Origin: Chromera velia
Lineage: Eukaryota > Sar > Chromeraceae
DNA length: 64,000 bases
Direction of reading: 5' to 3'
Assembly: GCA_018398765.1 (NCBI GenBank)
Contig: JAHBMJ010003319.1
Coordinates: 5,001 to 69,000 of the forward strand
Under the pieces are notes generated by a model that saw only the letters and a list, made by a program, of their open reading frames with translations, ran no database searches and was not told the DNA's origin. The position numbers and the translations under genes were made by a program. Positions 12,301 through 24,759 of this stretch are shown in pieces. Numbering within the stretch: the stretch's first letter is position 1; every line of letters begins with the position of its first letter.

Positions 12301-15092
12301 CACTTCACTTCAGGGTCGTCTACCTCTAACAAAATCGAGCAGCAGACACCCGAAACCCCTAGTTGCAGTCAATGCTCCTTAGTATTGCTTCCTCGATCCT
12401 TGTGAGAACAGGTTACCACATGCAGACTGTTCAAATGCACTCACTGTTGCGACACACACCCCACATGCAGACCTGTGCCCCCCTTTCCCCCCCACAAAAA
12501 GGCAAATCAAAAACAAAACCCATTCCAACCTCACCCGAGTCCGCACTCCCCCAAAGGAGCCGTCTCCTCGTCCACACACCCGAAGCACAAACCCAAAACC
12601 AAACGCCACGTTACGCAAAGAACAACAGCAGAGAGCCCACACAGACAGACGGCAAACAGAGCCCAAATTCCTGCAGCAGAAGTACAGAGAAGTGAAAAAG
12701 CAATTCAGAAACCGAATTCTTCCACAAACATACTGCAGATCGAGCCCCCACACTGATCCGCAATCAATACACGCAACATAATCTGGAACCACAGAGAGGT
12801 TTCCTTTCCACAGAGAGTCATGTTGATCCATCCGGAGCCCATCCATGAATGCAGAGATTGAGGAAAAGCGAAGAGAGAAGTAAGCAAACACGATGACTCT
12901 GACCGACCCACCAAAATAGAGTGATGCCACCATGGATCCTCCACCAGGCGCAACAGCACTCAGAAAGCAGAGCACGGAGGTGCACAAAAGAGCACAACTC
13001 GAAGCAAAGTTCTCCAATGGGCCTTTCAGCGGACGTGTTACTGCAAAGGAAGGAAGGAAAGATGGAACAAAGTCAGGCAATGCCGTCCCAAATGACAGTA
13101 TTCACGGTCGGTTGTTGCAAAAGGAGCAGAAAGAAGATGAAAAAAGGGAGCGATTAAAGTCGTGGTGACGCACGAACAGCCTCTCTTAGCACAAAAAGGA
13201 AAAGCACTGGAGAATCAAATTGTGGCCAGAAGACTTGACTCGACAGGCATTTTTCAGGGAATGCGTCCAACGTGGAAAAACATCATCCAATCAAGCGCTC
13301 ATTGTCTTTTCTTTCTTTCCATCCCCTTCTTCGCCAAAGCACTCACCGAGAAAGAGCCCTCCTCCCAACAGAAGCAGGCATCCTGCTGTGCCCATCAGGA
13401 CACACGCTGCCGTCTCCATCCCTCCACTGCCCGAAGAAAGGGCCCGCACCACCCCGGACGCCCCTGCACATCCTCCAAGGACAATCGCCAAACCCCACCA
13501 GAGACACCTGCACACAATGTAATGGGCAATCGGTGGGTGCTTTCCGTGCGCAAAATGTTGCGTAAACACGCCATTCGAAACCTGAAAACTCTTCCTTTCT
13601 TTCTTCGTTTTCTCTCAAGACCTCACTCTGGGAAGGAGCAGGAAAGAGACAAAGGAAGATGAAGCAAAGAAGATCATTCAACTTTTATCATGCGTCTCCA
13701 AAACTTCCTTGAATGTTTTCACGCAGACATATTCCGTCACTCCTCCACACTGAGCCAAACAAACCTGCCCAATGGGTGTCTCGACCCATCAAAAAAGAGA
13801 GAGAACGCCCCGCCTGTCAGAGGACCCTGCAGTCACACCACACACAGAGCAGAAATGGAAACAAACAAAGAAACACATGCACCCAGACAAACATGCCCCT
13901 AGAAGGACGCAGAAAGAAGAAAGGAGATCCGCATCCATCCACTGAGAACGAGTCAAAAAACTTCACGCACGACCTTTCCGTTTGCTCCGCCCCCCTCCTC
14001 TCAGCAAAAACGGCCTTTCTTTGTATCGGGCGTGCTGGGTCGCCTTCTCTGTTCCCCTTCTCTCTTCTTCCCTCCCGGCCCAACGAATCTCTCGTTGCGC
14101 TTCCTCTCTGCCTGCCCACACACGAACGATGAAGCCGACGCTGCCTGTGCCCACAGATCAAGGCAAGCGAGGAAGATAGGGACTGTCAATGTTTCCGTTT
14201 GGCAGGAGATTCAGCCAACCCCTGAAAGCATCAATCAACAGACCTACCTGAAGAAACCGCGCATCCGTCTCCAGCTTCACAAACGCCACAGCCTCCTCCC
14301 TCACGGCGTCCATCCCCCTCCTCACCTGCCCCTCCCCCACACCATCCACGTCCAGATCAACAGAGGAGCAGTCAGTGAACTGAGAGACCACCTCAGCGTC
14401 CGCTATCGTCTCTCCGTAGGCAGCCTTTGCACCCGGAGGGGGACCCTTCCGGGACACCCACGTCGTCCCGCCCAGCTGCTCATACAGAGTTTCCAGTCCG
14501 CAGGGTCTGCATTCAGGCAGGCATCAGGCACGAGAAAAAGGGTGAGTGAGCAAGAGGAGAGCAGACAGATGGACATGCAGCCTCTTCATGTGCAGTCATT
14601 CAGGCCAGATGAAACTCTTTGATGCAACCATCGTTACACAAAATCCGTCTTCTCAAATCTAGTTCACCTGACACTCACTCAGTCTAAGAGAAAAAGACCG
14701 ACTTGAAAAGGCGAGTGACAGAAGCAACCGGTGCAGACAGCCTGACTCTGTCAGAAGAATGAGACAGTTACAGAGACCTACCTTTCGTTGACAGCGAGAA
14801 AGAAAGGGAAGCCGGTCTCCCTCTATCTCACGGACAGAAAGAAACCGAATAAAGAGAAAGAAAGAAGCAACCAAAACCTGACCCCACTATCAAGTCCAGA
14901 GACGAAGTTTTCAGAACGCCCACGGGAAACAGAGACCCAGACCGCCCCTGAACCCCTTGCCGAAGCCCCAGAGGCCCACTCCCCTCTCCCCTCTTTCCTC
15001 TCTTACACCCAGACACCACAGTCACCTCCCTCATGTCAGACAATACAGGATCAAAAAGGGACGCCAGGTCTTCACGACTCTCTACACGCACG

Positions 15093-15144
<52 letters not shown>

Positions 15145-16155
15145 TTATTCCATTGGGCATACTGCCGCAGCGGCAGACCGGAAGGAGAAGACAAAAAGGG
15201 AGCTTCAAACGGAATGACCAGAGGGTTCTCGCCTAGAGCTGTCGGTGACATGTGCCGAAAGAGGAACGAAGCTGCAGAGAGAGACAGAGATTCACTCAGG
15301 CAGACAGAAAAGAAGAGAGAAAAGACAACTGCATCGGGTTTCATATACCAAGTTTATAACCTGCCTAATCAGACAGCCACCTAACCGACCTCTCTCTCCT
15401 TCCAGCAGGTCAACGAACCGAATGCGACCCACTGCCCGTCTCGCCTCTGCCCAGATCGGTCCTCTCTTCTCTCCACAGCAAACGCTCTGTACATTTCTGC
15501 AGACATGCAAAAGAGACAAAAAAGACAGCTCACAGGCACACTCACAACCAGGTGGTGGAATCTCATCTCATCTGGAAGGCATCTCATCTAACCCAATCAA
15601 TGATCAACAGCTCAACTCGGATCATGTCTCCTTTCACTTCTCGTCTGTGCCTGTACCTCACCTTGTTTGTCATCCTCTTCCGTTCTCCTTTCTACTCAGA
15701 ACCCCTCCCGAAAGAAGCATGACAGGATGAGACGGAATGCAAAAGGAGAAAACGAACCCGCTTCTCCTGAACCCCCAACCCACCGAAATCCCGTATGAAG
15801 TTCATCGCAGAACCTGTCCACCCACACAACAGGGAGATCAGTTAAGTCCGCCTGCCGCACCTCCCCCAACCCCCCTTCCACAGACACACGCGCGTACCCC
15901 CTTCCACCTGCCGCCTGTCCGCCCTCCCGCTCCTCTGCCGCAGTCTCAGCGTCCACAGCTCCAGCCAGGGGGAAAACGAACCGCTTCCGGATCTGCGAGA
16001 AATCCCAAAGCGACCGATATCAAAGCAAACAAAGCAACCATAAAAGAAAGGGCATGAGCATGAAACAGAAAACCGAGCAGAGAAATAATCGGAACCTTGT
16101 CGGTTTGGTTATACCTCGTCCGCTTCTCTTTTTCATCCTCGTGCTCTCTTATATC

Positions 16156-16195
<40 letters not shown>

Positions 16196-18898
16196 CGCCC
16201 GCGCCAACCACAATACAAGACTGACCAAAGCCATCACTCTGAGTGCACACACAGAGACAACGAGGACTTCGGAGAGAAGAATCACCCCTGCGACCAGACG
16301 GAGGCCCACAGACACACCAGGCGCCTGCAGAGACAAACAGGCAGCAGCAGAGAGGGAGGAAGTAGAAGGAGGTATACATTTCACTGAACGAGAAACGACC
16401 CCCTTTTCTTCTAAGACAGAAACTCGGCACCGCTTCTCTCTCTTTCCTCGAAAAAACTCGTTTTTTGGACTATCAGCATGCGGTCCGCCGGACAAGCTTA
16501 TTAACTGCGTAAAGGTAGAATCGGACGCCTTTTCGTTCACAACAAATCGGCCGGACGTTGGCAAATGACAGAAGTAAACAAGAAACTGAATAAAATCACT
16601 GAAGCACCTAAATAAGGAACGAATGACAAAAGGAAGCAAGAAAGGAACGTATAAGAATGAAACGAAGAGAGACAGGAATAAATTTAATCAGACAGACCCA
16701 ACCATGCAACCTGCCTGCCTTCCTGACCCATGCACTGACCGACCAAGAAGAGGACCCCAGCCGCATAAGAAGCAGGAATCGCCAGATGGCAAAACAATCG
16801 AAGCTCCCAGGTTCCCATTCGGGCACGATGGGGAATTCTCAGAGGCCACCTTGGAGAGGAGCTCTGCTGTTTCCCCCTCTGTCCCTCCTGGTCTCCATCT
16901 GTACACGAGCACCACTGCCACCAACAGCCCGAATCACCAGACCCATCAGACGCACTCTTCACCCAGTAAGAGAAGAGGGCAACCAGATGGAGGCAGAGAC
17001 AGCTGCAGCGATTTACAAATGTCCACAAGCAGATCCTCTAAGGGAAAAGTGTAACATTCATTGTTCTACTTTTGGTGTTGATCTGTTTGTCGGTTAAAGA
17101 AAGACAGATTCCCCGGTTGGGGAGGCAGACAAGACCGCAGAGGTCTGCCTACCTCGCTTTCTCTCTTTCGGCGCATTCTTCTCTCTCTCCCCATTCGTCT
17201 ACTCGATGAAAGAGATGAAAGAAAGTCCCCTGCCTCCCGTCTGCGTCCCTGCCTTTTTTGACAAATACAGGTACGGAGAGAAAAAGTTGGATCAAATTGG
17301 CACAAGAAGAATACAGATGCGTAAAGAACGATCCATGTCACTCAGACACGAAAGACCCGACACGGCAGTACAAAGAGCAGCCAGCAAATAAATCCCCTTA
17401 CACAAAGACCAAACCCAGAAAAGACACGAGCCACTCACAGGAGAAGAAAGGCCCCACAGAGCATCAGAGCTCCTGTCGCCCTCTCCCTCTCTGCACGCAA
17501 CCACTCTCCCCCCCCTGCCCCCCCATGCAAAAGTCTCCTCCCCCCCCCTCCACTTCCCCTTCCATGCCCCCCATCCATCCAAAAAGGGGTCCACAGAAGG
17601 AGGGTGCTGTCCAAAAGGGAGAAGAAGAAGGCAGAGGAGGTGCCGTCTCCAGAGGAGCCACGGAGAGACTTCTGCAGTCACACAGAGAGACACAGATGGA
17701 ACCATGCAAAAAAGTCGTGAAGGGTCACGAACAGCTTTTCAAAAGCACCCCCTCCCCTTCCCCACACACGCACAAGCGTCCGCGGGGCCCATTGGAAACG
17801 CGCACGCAAATTTGTGGAGAGGAAGAAAAGGACACGAAAGAAACAAAAAACAAATGCATGCAGCGAAGTAGCCACCCGAGTCTGTCTGCCTGCGTGTGCT
17901 CAACCGAATGTGATGGCTGCCTCATCCTGAAAATGCCGGGACCTTCGGAATGTGGTTCGTCTAGAAAATAAACTAGAACAACACAAACGGATTCAGAGAA
18001 CACTTCCCAACACGTGCGTGCATCTTTCTTTACTCACTCACTCACCTGTATGGCTGCCCCTCCCTGGACTGTCCAGAGGGCGGTCGAGGGAATTTGTAGA
18101 AGCCCCCCGGCTGCCCACCCTGACCCAAAGCCGAATGCAATTTTGGGAAGAAAGAAGAGCCCAGAAACGACACCGAAAAGAGTCACTGCGGCACTCTCCA
18201 TTTTTGTGCCGGACCCGAAAGGCATTTGTGCACCGAGGAGACTTCCCCCAGTCGAGTCTCCACTTCCCCCCACTGGAGACAAAGGAGACGGCCCCCCATG
18301 TCGCCTCATCAGAGACGACAGGGGCAGCGGGGGGAGAGGACTGTCCGAGGCCATCTCTTCTGGTGGCGGCTCGCCTATGTTGGTGTTGAAGACGAGGAAG
18401 GTGAAGGGTCCTGTGTCGATGCGGAGCTGAAAAGGCCCTGTGTGGAGGGAGAGGGGGATGCGCTCTGGGCCTCCGTTGTTCGACAGACGCACAGACACCT
18501 GCATGCACGGAGGGAGGGGGCAAGTCAGGAAGGAAGTTTGACAACAACGAAGAGTGAAAAGAAAACAACACATGCAGGAAAGAGGTACAAAAGTCCTCCC
18601 TCGAGTCCAGCAGGGCGAAGAATCGCAAAAGAAATAAATAAGAAGTTTTCTCATCGAATCGACAGGAGGGTTGATAGAAAAGAGACAAGCAACCTGAAGT
18701 ATTTGCACACACAGGAAGAGCAGGAGGAAGTTTTGTTGCGAACAGTTGTTTTCCTTGATATTCTGCTGATAGAGAGAGGGGGGTACGAGCGATGGGTTGG
18801 GAGGAATGGCAGCGTAGGCGGAGACAAAAAAAAGGGACGCACGAGGGCTCAATGGACATTCAGATAATGAAATCTCCTTCGGGAAACTCCAGTCACTC

Positions 18899-18943
<45 letters not shown>

Positions 18944-19326
18944 GCAGACAGACCCTCTCGTTGAAGAGTGTGACCCTGGTGCGACTGTCCGAGAAGGCAG
19001 AGAGTTCCAGATCTCTCTCCCCGGTCTCGATTGGACACTCAAAAAGGGTCGAGTTGTTGCGCTGCAGAACGAACGAAGAATCAGGAGCAAGGGAAAGACC
19101 ATCGATTTGAAACGGGAATGAAGAAAAGGAAAAAATGGACAGACAGACAAATGAACAAGACAGGGGGGGGGAATCACAGCCCTGCAGGGGAGAGACAAGA
19201 AAAGGCAAAAGGACAGCCCATTGAAAGAAAAAAAAAACAGAGGAAACGAAAAAAAAAAAAACATTTCTCGAGGACACCTTCTTTCAAGCGAATCAGAAAT
19301 AGACAACCGACACATTCAGTTCTCTT

Positions 19327-19359
<33 letters not shown>

Positions 19360-19890
19360 GAGAGAGACAGAGAGAGAGAGAGAGCGAGAAAGAGAGAAGC
19401 TATCTCTTCTCTTTTCTGTACTGACCAGAGTGCATTCCCTTCCTGTACTCGGAAGAACCAACGAGGGGGGAGAGATCTGCACAAGAAGAGAACAGAACCG
19501 CATTTTTCTTCTTCAATAGCTTTTGTGCGATTTGCGCGGAGTCGGACTCCACAAGCAGTTGAGAAAGAAGAGGGCAAAGAATCGGGAGTGCCCTGATAAG
19601 TAAAAATGAGAGAACACTCGCTGTAGGGAAATACTCAATCAAAGAGCGGGTGTGTGTGAGAAGAAGAGAAAAAGAGTGGCAGAGCCCCTTAGTAGAGAAG
19701 GAGAGGATGGGGACATAAAAGAAGACCATCCCTTCATAATGAGGGCCACCCCGATTGTTGCCTGACCTTCTTTCTGTAGGTTGCAAAAGAGACGAAGATT
19801 GTCTTCTGTCGGTCTTCCCTCACACACGAAAACTGCATGCAAAAGTTGCAGAGACAAATACATGTACAGAAAGAAAGAAAGAAAGAAAAA

Positions 19891-19936
<46 letters not shown>

Positions 19937-21421
19937 AGAAAGAAAGAAAAGAAAGAAAGAAAGAAAGAAAAGAAACAAAGAAAGAAAAGAAAGAAAGAAA
20001 AGAAAGAAAGAAAGAAAGAAAGAAAGAAAAGAAAGAAAGAAAGAAAGAAAGAAAAGACAGAAAGCACAGGAGGCCCACGTCTCAACAAGTCTCTTGTCTT
20101 CTCTCCCTCTCTCCCCCCCTTCCCTCCCGCTTCCTTTTTGGTGAAACCGATCGTTGGAGATTCATGCAGCGACCTTCAGAGGTCATGCAGCCTGATAGGG
20201 GATCAGCCCAGCGAGTTTTTGAGTTAGTGAGGTGTCCTTTCTTTCCATTCTTCTCGAATGCTTTTGTTCTGTTCAAACAGGAAAAAGACAGGCGAGTGTA
20301 CTGGGAGAGAAGCAAGAGGGCGCATTTCAATGTAGTTGTTGACTGACTGCGGTGGTTGTGTAGAAGTTGGCGGACTGCTCCTGTTTGAAGCCGCCCCCCG
20401 GCCCGATTTTGCCGAGACCGCTCTCGTGGTTGATTTTCACCGTCGCACCAGAGAAGCACTTGGGGGTGTACGTCACTGCCAAAAAAGAAAGGGGGGGGGT
20501 TTCGCGTGAATGGACATTCTCAATTCAACGTCTGCGTCCTCCTTTGTTACAATAACTGTGGAAGTGGAATCGCACCCAAAATGACTCTCGCGAAGCGCAG
20601 ACAGCCAGAGCACTGGTGTCAGTATAGAACGTCTTTTTGTCTCTAAAGAGGCATCTTGTATGCGACAGGAGTATATAGGGGCATCGAAGGTTTGCTGGAG
20701 GAAGCACGGGTCAAAATGATAAAAGGGAAAAGAAGGAGACTGGAGACGTCAGAATCCCTAAGAAGGACGAGAGACGCCTTTGAAGGAAGCACGCGGAGAG
20801 TTTGTTGGGACACGAACCCCGAGAGAGAAAGAGAGAGAGAGACACCACGCTATACTGCATCAAAGCGATTGTGTCATCTCACGACTGACCGAATTTGACA
20901 GAAGGCGGTATGGAGAAGTAGTATGCGTCTTTGTCTTCAGACAGACGGGGAAAGAGCTTATGGCTCAAGCTCGCACCTCTGCTGTCCTTGATGCCGAGTG
21001 AGTGCAGACTGCAGAGATTCACCTGCTCAGATGTAAACGAGATGGTGTACGTGCGGTTCTCCCTCACGTCTGATGGGTTCTTCACCTCGATTGACGCCGT
21101 CTTTGTGCCGTCGGGGTCGAGAAGAAGGTGCCCAACAACGATGCTGGAGGCCGCGTAGCGTCTCCCTCCCATCTCTATTGTGGGTAGACGGTCATGCGCA
21201 TAGAGTTCCCTGAATACAGAGACCACACAAGTCACCTCCCTGGGAGCTTCAGGCAAGACAACTGAGTAGCTGGTGATGTTCGGCTCGAAAGGCGGAGACA
21301 GGGACCCAGCAGACAGAACAATATCCTGAAGACGAGTCTCATAAGCACTGCACAAAGTGCCGCACAACAACACAAGGATTCCGGTCCGAAGGGACATCAT
21401 CCTGCTCGAACCCCCGGCCAT
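9369..21421 (-). CDS. Cadherin-like beta-sandwich, multi-pass membrane protein (novel architecture)
   Basis: Hand-spliced, 19 exons, 1354 aa: 21421-20890, 20475-20348, 19061-18954, 18498-18046, 17671-17439, 17002-16744, 16324-16226, 15992-15784, 15496-15390, 15081-14883, 14506-14248, 13627-13582, 13463-13347, 13040-12912, 12670-12535, 12005-11750, 11355-11305, 10995-10709, 9825-9369. Junction phases agree throughout. The least certain part is exons 12-13; an extra exon near 14150-14080 and another near 11130-11090 are possible. Residues 1-26 form a signal peptide (start MAGGSSRMMSLRTG). Residues 30-115 match the cadherin-like beta-sandwich family (LSAGSLSPPFEPNITSYSV). A second, more divergent copy runs from about 120 to 250. 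From about 350 to 1000 there are eight to ten hydrophobic segments (e.g. FGVVSGLFFLPKIAFGFG, TAGCLLLLGGGLFLG, IWALFAVCLCGLSAVVLCV). The last 350 residues are polar with an acidic SDSEGEDEES cluster and look cytosolic. The layout recalls TRP-like polytopic proteins with an extracellular lipid- or ligand-binding head, but no pore motif is identified; function is unknown. Confidence 0.75.
10219..10247. repeat. (GACT)n microsatellite
   Basis: Short GACT repeat in the last intron of the cadherin-like gene. Confidence 0.85.
15094..15140. repeat. (CA)n microsatellite
   Basis: CA dinucleotide tract in intron 9 of the cadherin-like gene, ending about 13 bases upstream of the exon 10 acceptor. On the transcript it reads (TG)n and forms part of the region before the AG. 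Confidence 0.95.
16157..16192. repeat. (CA)n microsatellite
   Basis: CA tract in intron 7 of the cadherin-like gene. Confidence 0.95.
18898..18953. repeat. (GACA)n microsatellite at a splice donor
   Basis: GACA repeat that abuts the 3' end of exon 3 of the cadherin-like gene. On the transcript it reads (GTCT)n, so the donor (GTCTGT) is the first unit of the repeat and several near-identical donors follow in register every 4 nt. Confidence 0.85.
19322..19386. repeat. Composite (TC)n(AC)n(AG)n microsatellite
   Basis: A TC run, then AC, then AG, in intron 2 of the cadherin-like gene. It is one of five loci in the window where CA turns directly into GA on the plus strand. Confidence 0.95.
19868..20057. 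repeat. (GAAA)n purine tract, about 190 bp
   Basis: Long GAAA/GAAAA tract, wholly purine on the plus strand except for three C interruptions. It lies in intron 2 of the cadherin-like gene, so the pre-mRNA carries a 190-nt pyrimidine tract. Confidence 0.95.
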
Positions 21422-22177
21422 CAGAGACACACCAGAGGGGACCGTCGATGAGTGGCCGAAGGAGTCACGTGCAGGCCAGGCAGACAGACAGATGTTGCAC
21501 ACTGATTCTAGAAACTAGTTAGGTCGCCACGCAGGCGGAATGCAGACACGAGACCATGACGCTGCCAGATGCAAACTGATCAGAAGGTGGACAACAGAAG
21601 TTGCTACCAGCTATATATTTACCCTTTCGGCACACCGAGCGTCACTGTCACAGCAATGTCGAATCATTGTCGATCTGACTGTCAGAGAGGGTCTGATTTA
21701 GAGCTCTGAGCTCCATCTGAGCTCCATCTGAGCTCCATAAGACGTCTCCTTGTCTCTGTGACAAATCCATGCAACTTCCATGCATGTCCTGCATGGCGCG
21801 CGCGAAGACGCGCGAAAGAGAAATTTTGAGACGCAGTAACTGCATGCATGCATGTTTGTGTTGCAGTAAATCTGTTTCGTTCTGTGAGGGCCGCATGAGC
21901 AGACAGGGAGTGCAGCCAACTTAGTCGGGTCTGTGCAGGTTCCAAAGATCTTTTTCCGGAAGTTCAACACTCGCCACTTTTTCTTCTGAGCAAAAACTGT
22001 AAAGAATTCGGAAGTCTGATCCGGAAGTACGTGAGCATCACATGAAGGCGAAATTTGTTTTGAACATGAAACATCAATAATCGTCGCAGACTTGGGAGTC
22101 ACTTGGCATACGCCAGAGCACAGAAAAGCTTCGATCGTCTGCTCAACTGATTTTTTCTCTCACCAGCTGATCGCATC
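21422..22177. promoter_or_regulatory. Shared 5' region of a head-to-head gene pair
   Basis: This 756-bp interval lies between the start codons of the cadherin-like gene (minus) and the bestrophin (plus), so both promoters must lie here or overlap it. It contains three tandem copies of CTGAGCTCCAT (21706-21738) and a GCATGCATGC run near 21842. A clean acceptor (TTTTTTCTCTCACCAG) ends 11 bases before the bestrophin ATG, which points to a 5' UTR intron or an undetected first exon. No TATA box is evident. Confidence 0.45.
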
Positions 22178-23821
22178 ATGATCCCCTGTGTCACGCCTCC
22201 GGGGGTCGTCTTTGACGATTCCCCTTCTCCCGACATTCAGATCATCAAATTGTATGACATCCAAACGCTCATTTCCTTTGGTTGGGTTTTCTCTCAGGGA
22301 AGTGGTCCTGTCTGGCACATGACTCTTGGCCTCTCCCTAGTGGTGGGCTTTACCGTCGGCATCTCGTTTGTGCAGTGCCACGAGGAGGCAGATTTCTTTG
22401 ACGGCTGCATTCCTCTACCGAGCACGTTGAGCGCCATGACACTGTTTCAACCCACAGCGCTGATTTTGGCGTTCTTTGTGTCAATTTGTCTGACCAGATG
22501 GTGGCAGGTGAGGGAGCACCTCGGTCTCTGCTTTGGGAGGTCGGGGGCCGCAGTGATCCACTTTTGCGCTGCTGTTCCGGGACATGATGCAGAGTCGCGC
22601 ATGTTGAGGCATACTCTCTGCCGACTTCTGAACATTGCACACATCGCCATTTACAGGTCAGCAACCCATTTGAGTGCTCCAGAGACAGCCATATCGAGAA
22701 CTGCAAGCAAAAGATCGCATGCTTTTTCAGGTTTCATGTATCCATGTGGCAAAAGTAATTGTACCTTCTTTTTCCCCCTATTTGTATACAGCTCCTTGCA
22801 ATTTCGACACATGAAGCTCAGCTACATGCCGGCGCACAGCTGAAAGGTAGAAGAAAAGAATGGCTCACTCTATTCCTCGACTCTCTGCCGACTGTGTTCG
22901 CCCCCCCGAATTCTCCTCGGCTATGACTCAAAAAAGCAGGCCCCGTTTCCCTCTTTTGGTCTGTTTTAAGACAAACAAAGAAAAAAGGGCGAAGACCTTT
23001 CACATTCAGGAGGTTTGAATGGCTCTGCCGCATGTCCTTCTCTCTCCACCCATTCCTTTTGTCAGAGGATTTGCCTCGACGGTACCCCTTTGTTGGTATA
23101 CGTACTCCTGGGCCTCTGTATTGGTTTTATTTTGTGTGTTTCTTTTTGTATGTACTTTTGTCAGGGGATTTGCCTCGACGGTACCCCCCCTAAGTTTGGC
23201 CGAGATCAGCTTTTCTCATATTATCATTGCCTTGTGTTCGTCTCTCTGCAGATCTGCGCAGATCCCTCCCCCCGAAAGAAAGGACTACGACGATCTCCTG
23301 AAGGAGAACCTGATCACACCCGAAGAATTGGACATCTGGCTCGATCACGTGCCTAGACACAGACCCACAGTCACATACGGGTGGATAGACGTGCTGCTGA
23401 ACCATGCCGCAGAGAAGGGACTTATGCGGAACACGATAGAGAACATGCAGACCTTGCAGGGGGATGTCAATTTCATCCGCACGCAATGCTCTGAAGTTTT
23501 CACTTACGTGCAAACGCCCATTCCCTACAGTTACCAGTGGCTGGTGGTCATCACCGTGCGGGTTTTCTACATCCAACTGATGTGCGTCTGCGCGGGGTAC
23601 ATGGGCCACTCCTACCACACACGCGCATACGCCAGGATCTTCACAGGCATTCTGACGTGCTCCATGAATTACTTCACCATGGAGAGACTTTTGATGATGT
23701 ACAACATCCTCAGCAATCCACTGGGAGAGGAGGAATCGGATTTTCCCAAATTCACATACCAAAAGGTCAGTCTGTCAGTCAGTTAGTCAGGCAATGCAGC
23801 AGCCATATGCATGCAATGGCA

Positions 23822-23868
<47 letters not shown>

Positions 23869-24759
23869 TGTTTTCGTTAAGCTTCGTGAAGCCTGACTCA
23901 GAGAGGCACGCCGTCAAGTTGGCAGTTTTAGTTTTGCTCCGGATAGGAGGTTTCTGGCACGATCTGAAGATCAAAAGAAAAAAGACGCAAGCCAAAAACT
24001 GAAGGCATGCAAAAAAAGTGTTGCCAGTGCATGTGTTCATAGGTCGGTCGGTGCTCTCTTCGTGTGAATATCGTTGGTTGGTCTCTGCAGGTCACAAAAA
24101 AGACGACCGAATATTTCAGGGACAAACTCATTCAAGGAGAGCAGCCTGCCTCGGTGAATGCCTTCAACAAAAGAACAGCCCAGGAGGTCGAGGTCCACCT
24201 CCTCTCAGTGCAAGCAGCAGAGAAGGAAAAAGAGGCAGAGAAACAGTCAGGAAACAAAAAGGTGGAGGACTCGCCTGTCGGCTCTGCTGCACCCGCCACT
24301 GCAGCTCCCTCTATAACGACTCAGACCCTCCAGTTGCGTCCGGGCATGAGTCAGGTATTGGCAGATTCCCTGAACAACTCGGGGCTGCCTGCAGACATGC
24401 AGCATCGGGTGCCAGGGGAAGGGGAAGCGATGGAGTTGGGGGGGAATGTAGATGCGCGGAACCTAAGACGACGCAGCGGGGGAGGGGGGGATGCGTCGTT
24501 TGGGTCTCCCCGACAGCAGGAGACGCGTGAGTGGGAGAGACGGCCCTTGTGGCCTTCTGACGGTTCTCCAGGGGGGGGCGGGGGGAGGTGGGGGGATGCG
24601 GAGATACCGGGGACGGGCGGGCGATATGATGATGAGAGAGGTGGGGCCGGCCAGATATACAGAGACATCAACAGAGAAAGAGTGGGGGGTTACGGTGGGG
24701 GGGGTCGGGTCGCCGATTTGCCTGCTTCCCTGTGGGACGATAGGAAGCACGTCTACTGA
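22178..24759 (+). CDS. Bestrophin-family anion channel
   Basis: Three exons, 22178-22656, 23252-23765 and 24091-24759, give 553 aa with matching phases (2, then 0). Bestrophins are pentameric Ca2+-regulated chloride/bicarbonate channels of plasma or internal membranes. Family signs: hydrophobic N-terminal segment after DIQTLISFGWV; TRWWQVREHLG; MLRHTLCRLLNIAHIAIYR leading into a LITPEEL segment; the second membrane block TPIPYSYQWLVVITVRVFYI; and NPLGEEESDF, which aligns with the acidic Ca2+ clasp (NPFGEDDDDF in animal bestrophins). The C-terminal 200 residues are low-complexity, Gly/Arg/Glu-rich and unlike the family. A possible upstream exon is suggested by the acceptor just before the ATG. 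An in-frame ATG at 23019, inside intron 1, could start a shorter form lacking the first membrane segments. Confidence 0.85.
23058..23187 (+). repeat. Direct repeat inside bestrophin intron 1
   Basis: A 31-base segment (TTTGTCAGRGGATTTGCC, then TCGACGGTACCCC) occurs at 23058-23088 and 23157-23187, 99 bases apart, with one mismatch. Both copies are in the same frame as exon 2, so intron retention would encode the peptide FVRGFASTVP twice. Confidence 0.85.
23826..23866. repeat. (TC)n microsatellite
   Basis: TC tract in the second intron of the bestrophin gene. Confidence 0.95.

Noticed and set aside
14001-14154. Extra exon of the cadherin-like gene
   Set aside because: Phase-compatible but only with a weak donor (GTTGGG); left out of the model and noted as possible.
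15033-15236. His/Thr-repeat and Cys/Val-repeat open frames over CA tracts (also at 16.1, 28.4, 42.3 and 52.7 kb)
   Set aside because: Translated dinucleotide repeats, not genes.
19837-20346. Lys/Glu/Arg-repeat and Phe/Ser-repeat open frames over the GAAA tract
   Set aside because: Products of translating a microsatellite inside an intron.
22797-22843. Possible second exon of the bestrophin gene
   Set aside because: In the required phase it runs into a stop with no donor before it; skipping it restores the family sequence.
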